DNA from: an uncultured bacterium
GTDB taxonomy: Bacteria > Verrucomicrobiota > Lentisphaeria > Victivallales > UBA1829
Assembly (NCBI GenBank): GCA_902774245.1
Contig: CACYHQ010000010.1
Span: forward strand, 1 to 64,000
Reading direction: 5' to 3'
DNA length: 64,000 nucleotides
A program made the position numbers and the translations under genes. The notes beneath the pieces are model-generated. The model was not told the DNA's origin and did no database searches. It saw only the letters and a program-made list of their open reading frames with translations. Below are positions 59,939-64,000 of this stretch, one piece after another. Numbering within the stretch: the first letter of the stretch is position 1; every line of letters starts with the position of its first letter.

Positions 59939-60946
59939 ATGAACTGGAATTCCTCTGAACTCATCTGCTGCGACACTCCCGCCGAACTGGCGGAACACGG
60001 CGTCCGTGACGTCGTGTTCGCGATCGGGACGTTCGACGGCCTGCACCGCGGACATGTTGCGGTCGTGCAAGCTATGCTTGAGGAGAGCCGCCATCTGAAC
60101 GCCGCTCCGGCCGTCCTGACCTTTCAGCCGCATCCTCGCGCCGTACTCAATCCCGACAATCCGCCTCCGCTTCTGATGTCCCGCGAACGCAAGCTCAGCA
60201 TCCTCGCCTCGCTCGGCGTTCGCGCGGTGGTCTCTCTGCCGTTCACGAGGAAGTTCGCCTCGCTTTCGCCAGACGACTTCCTCTCCCGCTGTCTGCTTTC
60301 CGGTCCGGTACGTGTGCGCGGCGTCTGCGTCGGCTCCCTGTGGCAGTTTGGCGCAAAGGGCGCCGGGGACATCGCATTCCTGCAACAACGTGCAAACGAG
60401 CTCGGATTCGTCTGCCGTGCGGTCCCGGAGATCCGCGACGAACGCGGGATCGTGAGCAGCACGAAGATCCGCGAGGCGCTCGCCGCGGGCGACGTGGAGT
60501 TTGCCGCGCACTGTCTCGGCAGACGGCCCGCCGTTTCAGGCGTGGTCGTCAGCGGATACGGCATCGCGGGAAACACCCTGCACTGCGCGACGGCGAATCT
60601 GGACGTGCGCTGCGGCATGCTTCCGGCGAACGGCGTCTACGCGGCCTTCGCGGTCGTCGGAAACGAACGGTTTCCCGCCGTGGTGAACATCGGCGTCGCC
60701 CCGACGTTCGATTCCTACGGCAACGGCGGGCAGGTCCGTGTTGAGGCGCATCTGCTGACGGACGGAGCGCCCGACCTCTACGGGAAAGAAATGGCGCTCG
60801 GGTTTGCCGCCCGGATCCGCGGCGAACATAAATTCGCCTCGCCGGAAGAGCTCGCCGCCCGCATTCAGGACGACATCCGCCTGACCCGCGCCGCTTTGAA
60901 CGAACAAAATCAATCTTCCGCAAAGGAGGAGCTTGTCTTATCATGA
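59939..60946 (+). CDS. ribF: Bifunctional riboflavin kinase/FAD synthetase
   Basis: A 335-residue RibF that makes FMN and then FAD. The adenylyltransferase half has FAIGTFDGLHRGHVAVV and the later ISSTKIREAL-type segment (IVSSTKIREALAAG). The riboflavin kinase half (about 195-325) has ATANLDV where most enzymes have PTANL; the Pro-to-Ala change is in the nucleotide/flavin loop, but the rest (NIGVAPTF, VEAHLL) is intact. No FMN riboswitch is near. It overlaps the next gene by 4 bases (ATGA). Confidence 0.92.
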   Translation: MNWNSSELICCDTPAELAEHGVRDVVFAIGTFDGLHRGHVAVVQAMLEESRHLNAAPAVLTFQPHPRAVLNPDNPPPLLMSRERKLSILASLGVRAVVSLPFTRKFASLSPDDFLSRCLLSGPVRVRGVCVGSLWQFGAKGAGDIAFLQQRANELGFVCRAVPEIRDERGIVSSTKIREALAAGDVEFAAHCLGRRPAVSGVVVSGYGIAGNTLHCATANLDVRCGMLPANGVYAAFAVVGNERFPAVVNIGVAPTFDSYGNGGQVRVEAHLLTDGAPDLYGKEMALGFAARIRGEHKFASPEELAARIQDDIRLTRAALNEQNQSSAKEELVLS

Positions 60947-62223
60947 ATCCCGATAATCAGAATCTTTATTCGATCAGCGACCTCGCCGATCAGGTCGGCG
61001 TGCCGCGTACGACCATCACCGACTGGCTCGGCAAGTATTCCCGCTTCATCGAGCTCCAGACGCAGGGACGCCGCCGTTTCTACACCGACCGCACGCTCTC
61101 CGTCCTCTGCAAGGTCGCCGAACTCCGCACCGCCGGACGTTCCATCGGCGACATCGACGGCGAACTGGAACGCATCTTCCCCGTTCATCCGACCGTGGAG
61201 CCGCCGGACGCCGCCGGGACGGAACAGAACCCGGCGGAGACTCCCGCCGGACCGGATGCTGCGAACCCGGATCATCAGAACTATCCCATGGTGAAACAGG
61301 AAAACTTCGACGAACTGTACGATCTGCTCGGTTCGAAGTTCACCGACCTCTGCGACGCGATGAGCGCGGTCAACAAAAAAGCCGACGTTTCCGCGCGCCG
61401 TCTGCGGCTTATGCTCGCCGTGGCCGTCATGATCATCGTGGTCCTGGCCGGGTTCCTGGCGCTTTTCTACATCAACTTTCTCGTCCAGCGTGACAACACT
61501 GCCGCCAGCCGCGACGCCGCGTCCGCGATCGCCGCGCTTACCGCGGGTTCGGAAACGCGCGAAAACGCCCTTCGGACCGACGTCGGCAATCTCTCCGGCA
61601 GCGTGTCCGGTATGGAGGGACGTATGTCCGGTCTCGCGGGCAGCGTGTCCGGCATGGAGGGACGTGTTTCGAATATGAACGACGAGCTTCAGAAACTTCG
61701 CGCCGATCTCCCTGCCCAGCGGGCGGCGTTCGAGGCGGCAATCGAGGAGATGAAACGTGCCAGCGGTTCCGCGATGGAGGCGCAGCAGGCGCAGTTCGAG
61801 GCGCGGATCGCGCTCGAAAAAGAACAGTTCGCCGCCGAACGCCTCAAGCTCCTTCAGCAGATCGACTCCCTGCAGGAACGCCTGAAACAGGCTGCAGAAA
61901 ACGAACCCGTTCGCGACGAAGAGCTCCGCAAACTCCGCGAAGAGCTTGCCGCCCAGACCGAACGCGGTCAGGAAGTTGACAGGCTCAATGAAGAGCTGAA
62001 TATCGTTTCCGGCAAGATCGCCGACCTTCGGGAGAAAAACCAGACGCTTTCCCACGAACTTGCCGCCGCGAACAAACGCGCCGCAGACGAGACGGAAGCC
62101 CGGAAGAAAGCCGAAGCGGACGCCGAAAACGCCCGCCGCGCCGCCAATCCCAATTCCAATCCAGTTCAGAATCAGAACAACCAGTTCCCGCAACTCGGCG
62201 GGTATCCCTATCAGGGAATGTAA
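60943..62223 (+). CDS. Membrane-tethered MerR-like protein with long coiled coil
   Basis: A 426-residue protein of unusual plan. Residues about 8-75 form a MerR-like winged helix (YSISDLADQVGVPRTTITDWL, then QGRRRFYTDRTLSVLCKVAEL). A Pro-rich linker (80-115), one membrane segment (about 156-180) and a long coiled coil (about 185-405) with a tandem GSVSGMEGR repeat follow, and the protein ends NQFPQLGGYPYQGM. The DNA-binding part should be cytoplasmic and the coiled coil periplasmic. It may sense envelope state and act on DNA; that is inference. Coupled to ribF by overlap and followed 16 bases later by the dehydrogenase gene. Confidence 0.8.
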   Translation: MNPDNQNLYSISDLADQVGVPRTTITDWLGKYSRFIELQTQGRRRFYTDRTLSVLCKVAELRTAGRSIGDIDGELERIFPVHPTVEPPDAAGTEQNPAETPAGPDAANPDHQNYPMVKQENFDELYDLLGSKFTDLCDAMSAVNKKADVSARRLRLMLAVAVMIIVVLAGFLALFYINFLVQRDNTAASRDAASAIAALTAGSETRENALRTDVGNLSGSVSGMEGRMSGLAGSVSGMEGRVSNMNDELQKLRADLPAQRAAFEAAIEEMKRASGSAMEAQQAQFEARIALEKEQFAAERLKLLQQIDSLQERLKQAAENEPVRDEELRKLREELAAQTERGQEVDRLNEELNIVSGKIADLREKNQTLSHELAAANKRAADETEARKKAEADAENARRAANPNSNPVQNQNNQFPQLGGYPYQGM

Positions 62224-62239
62224 GTCAGGAGATCCCGTT

Positions 62240-63538
62240 ATGAAATTACTGCCGATCCCTCCCGGAATGGAGACCGAAGCCTTCGTGATGGATTCCGGTG
62301 CGCTGCGCGACGTGCCGGAACTGATCCGCCGCTGTTTCCAGTCGCGCCGCCCCTGGATCGTGGCTGACGAAAACACCTGGAAAGCCGCCGGTGCCGCGTT
62401 GTTCGATATCCTCAAATCCGCCGGACTCGACCCGCACGAACCGTTCATCTTCCCCGCTGTGCCGATGATCCATGCGGACAATGCCCTGACCCCGCGCCTG
62501 ACCGATGCCATGCCGTTCGACTGCGTGCCCGTCTCGGTCGGCGGCGGCACGATCAACGACCTTGTGAAACGCGCCTCGGCGGTTACGCGGCATCGTTATC
62601 TCTGCGTCCCGACCGCCAGCTCCGTGGACGGCTATACGTCTTACGGCGCGGCCATGACCGACAACGGCCTGAAAAAGACGCTGCCCTGCCTCGCCCCGCT
62701 TGCTGTCGCAGCCGACACCGACGTCCTGAAGGCCGCTCCCGCGCCGATGGCCGCGTCCGGTTACGCCGACCTCGCCGCGAAGGTCGCGGGCGGCGCGGAC
62801 TGGGTGATCGCCGACGAGCTCGGCATCGAGCCGATCCGTGCCGATGTTTGGGAACTGGTGCAGAAGGATCTGCGCAAGTGGATCTCCGACCCCGCTGACA
62901 TCGGCGCGATCTTCCTTGGGCTTGCCGCAACGGGCTATTCCATGCAGATGTACCGCGAATCCCGTCCTGCAAGCGGCGCCGAGCACATGATCAGCCACCT
63001 GTGGGAAATGGAGAATCTTGAGTTCAAGGGAATCCCCGTGTCGCACGGGTTCAAGGTCGGTATCGGCACGCTCGCCTCCACCGCCCTGATGGAATGGCTC
63101 TTCAACGGCCACGATGCGGCTTGGGCGCGCGCCAACGCACGTCCGCCCCGTACGGAATCCGAACGTCGCGCCGAGGTCGACGTGCTGCTTGTCCGCGGGT
63201 GCTACGGCGCGAAGACCGGCGAGATCGCGATGGGCAAGTTCCTGATCGGCGATGCTATGGCCGCGCGCCGCGAGCTCATTTTCGCCCATTGGGACGCGCT
63301 CGCGAAACGCACCGCCGAATGCCTGATCCCGTTCGATACGCTGAAAGCCATGTTCCGCGCCGCGTCCTGCCCGGTCGTGCCCGCCGAGATCGGTCTCGAC
63401 GCTACCCAGTTCGAACACGGCGTCCTGGCGGCCCAGCTGATCCGGAACCGCTACACGATCCTGGACGTTCTGGACGAACTCGGTCTCCTGCGTGAAGCCG
63501 CCGATGCCGTTACGGCGCGAATGACCGCGCAGCCTTGA
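62240..63538 (+). CDS. sn-Glycerol-1-phosphate dehydrogenase (AraM/EgsA-like)
   Basis: A 432-residue iron-alcohol-dehydrogenase-fold enzyme. The NAD site is VSVGGGTINDLVKR. PTASSVDGYTSYGAAMT, SGAEHMISHLWEM and SHGFKVGIGTLAST carry the expected metal-binding Asp and His residues of the glycerol-1-phosphate dehydrogenase family. The reaction reduces dihydroxyacetone phosphate to sn-glycerol-1-phosphate, the archaeal-type stereoisomer. Such enzymes are known from Bacillus (AraM) and some other bacteria. ATG 62240 follows an AGGAG site. Confidence 0.87.
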   Translation: MKLLPIPPGMETEAFVMDSGALRDVPELIRRCFQSRRPWIVADENTWKAAGAALFDILKSAGLDPHEPFIFPAVPMIHADNALTPRLTDAMPFDCVPVSVGGGTINDLVKRASAVTRHRYLCVPTASSVDGYTSYGAAMTDNGLKKTLPCLAPLAVAADTDVLKAAPAPMAASGYADLAAKVAGGADWVIADELGIEPIRADVWELVQKDLRKWISDPADIGAIFLGLAATGYSMQMYRESRPASGAEHMISHLWEMENLEFKGIPVSHGFKVGIGTLASTALMEWLFNGHDAAWARANARPPRTESERRAEVDVLLVRGCYGAKTGEIAMGKFLIGDAMAARRELIFAHWDALAKRTAECLIPFDTLKAMFRAASCPVVPAEIGLDATQFEHGVLAAQLIRNRYTILDVLDELGLLREAADAVTARMTAQP

Positions 63539-63562
63539 TTTTTCACGAATTCATGCTATTGT
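63535..63562 (+). promoter_or_regulatory. Promoter of SurA-like gene
   Basis: TTGATT (overlapping the stop codon of the upstream gene) and TATTGT with a 16-bp spacer, 60 bases before the start of the chaperone gene. Confidence 0.5.
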
Positions 63563-63622
63563 AATTCAATCTTTTTTCAGAACAGACGAACCGATTAAAT
63601 CGAAAACGAGGACGTGAGAACC

Positions 63623-64000
63623 ATGACGATCAGAAAAATCCTGCTGGCACTGGCCTGTGCTGTCTGCGCCGTCCCGTTTGCGTCGGTTTTTGCCGACGAG
63701 CCTGCCGCGGCGTCTCCCTCCGCCGCCGTGCCCGTTCCGCTCTCCGGCACGCGCATTGACTCGGTCCTGGTGTCCGTGAACGGCGAACCGATCACCCTGC
63801 TGGATGTCATCCTGGAAACGGGCAGCCGGGAGAAGGAGCTCGCCGGGATTTACTCCGGGGAACGCCTCCTTTCCGAAACGCGCAAGCTCCGCATGGAGAC
63901 GGTCGAGCAGATCGTGTTCCGCAAGCTCATTTACGAGAAATACAAGACGGAACCGTTCGACATCCCGCGTCAGGAGATCGAAAACCTGCTGGACGAATTC
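63623..64000 (+). CDS. SurA-like periplasmic chaperone/peptidyl-prolyl isomerase, 5' part
   Basis: The first 126 residues of a protein cut by the window edge. A signal peptide ends near Ala24-Asp25 (FASVFADEP), followed by a Pro/Ala linker. The SurA N-terminal domain then begins: IDSVLVSVNGEPITLLDVI, TVEQIVFRKLIYEKYK and IPRQEIENLLDEF. SurA binds unfolded outer-membrane proteins in the periplasm; the rotamase domains would lie beyond the edge. ATG 63623 has a weak GAGG-type site. Confidence 0.8.
   Translation, partial: MTIRKILLALACAVCAVPFASVFADEPAAASPSAAVPVPLSGTRIDSVLVSVNGEPITLLDVILETGSREKELAGIYSGERLLSETRKLRMETVEQIVFRKLIYEKYKTEPFDIPRQEIENLLDEF

Overview
The window is about 64 kb of a fairly GC-rich chromosome, densely packed with genes in short operons on both strands. 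Gene content points to a Gram-negative anaerobe, most likely of the Lentisphaerota/Victivallales or a related PVC-group lineage. It combines an LPS heptosyltransferase and a heptose-7-phosphate kinase, secretins, a Tol/Ton-like trio, a TIGR04073-type exosortase-associated protein, indolepyruvate:ferredoxin oxidoreductase, a potassium-dependent-type membrane pyrophosphatase and several secreted glycosidases (GH115, GH43, GH95). The taxon is an inference; no rRNA is present. The only RNA gene seen is tRNA-Phe(GAA) near the left edge.

Layout. 0-6 kb: tRNA-Phe, 2-keto-3-deoxygluconate-type kinase, flavin reductase, HAD lipoprotein, large membrane protein. 6-14 kb: HEAT-repeat protein, secreted glycine-rich repeat protein, GH115 glucuronidase, GH43 lipoprotein, then a disturbed patch with a broken low-molecular-weight tyrosine phosphatase, a nested inverted repeat and an orphan acidic gene. 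14-19 kb: a six-gene operon read right to left (paaK, ACT protein, rlmD-like, radC, acpS, heptosyltransferase). 19-25 kb: two paralogous secretin-like genes between paaK and iorAB. 25-31 kb: a ROK kinase/membrane protein/heptose kinase/maf operon divergent from a TolQ-TolR-TonB operon. 31-37 kb: folB, cupin, tyrA, an AT-rich small membrane protein, an M20 peptidase and GH95. 37-44 kb: EF-G-like GTPase, cation/proton antiporter, membrane pyrophosphatase with an internal duplication. 44-49 kb: larB-larC-larE (nickel-pincer cofactor synthesis, no larA) and a tandem solute-binding lipoprotein. 49-58 kb: histidine phosphatase, thioredoxin-like protein, priA, TIGR04073 protein, queF, argJ, argB, serine hydrolase, pyrH. 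58-64 kb: ankyrin protein, ribF, membrane-tethered MerR-like protein, glycerol-1-phosphate dehydrogenase and the start of a SurA-like chaperone.

How genes work together. GH115, GH43, GH95, the KDG-type kinase and the ROK kinase fit plant or host glycan breakdown with uronic acid and hexose entry into central metabolism. IorAB, PaaK and the ACT protein fit 2-oxoacid/aryl-acid fermentation. HldE-type kinase plus heptosyltransferase indicate a heptose-containing LPS core. ArgJ/ArgB, TyrA, FolB, RibF, QueF and PyrH are housekeeping biosynthesis.

Sigma-70-like promoters are unusually clear (TTGAnn, 16-18 bp, TATAnT) in front of most operons and settle several start codons. No complete new system is evident. 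The points most worth pursuing are the repeated TTTGAGTTCAAAA motif, the chimeric phosphatase remnant with its nested inverted repeat, the duplicated pyrophosphatase segment, the membrane-tethered MerR-like protein beside a glycerol-1-phosphate dehydrogenase, and the repeat-built secreted protein.
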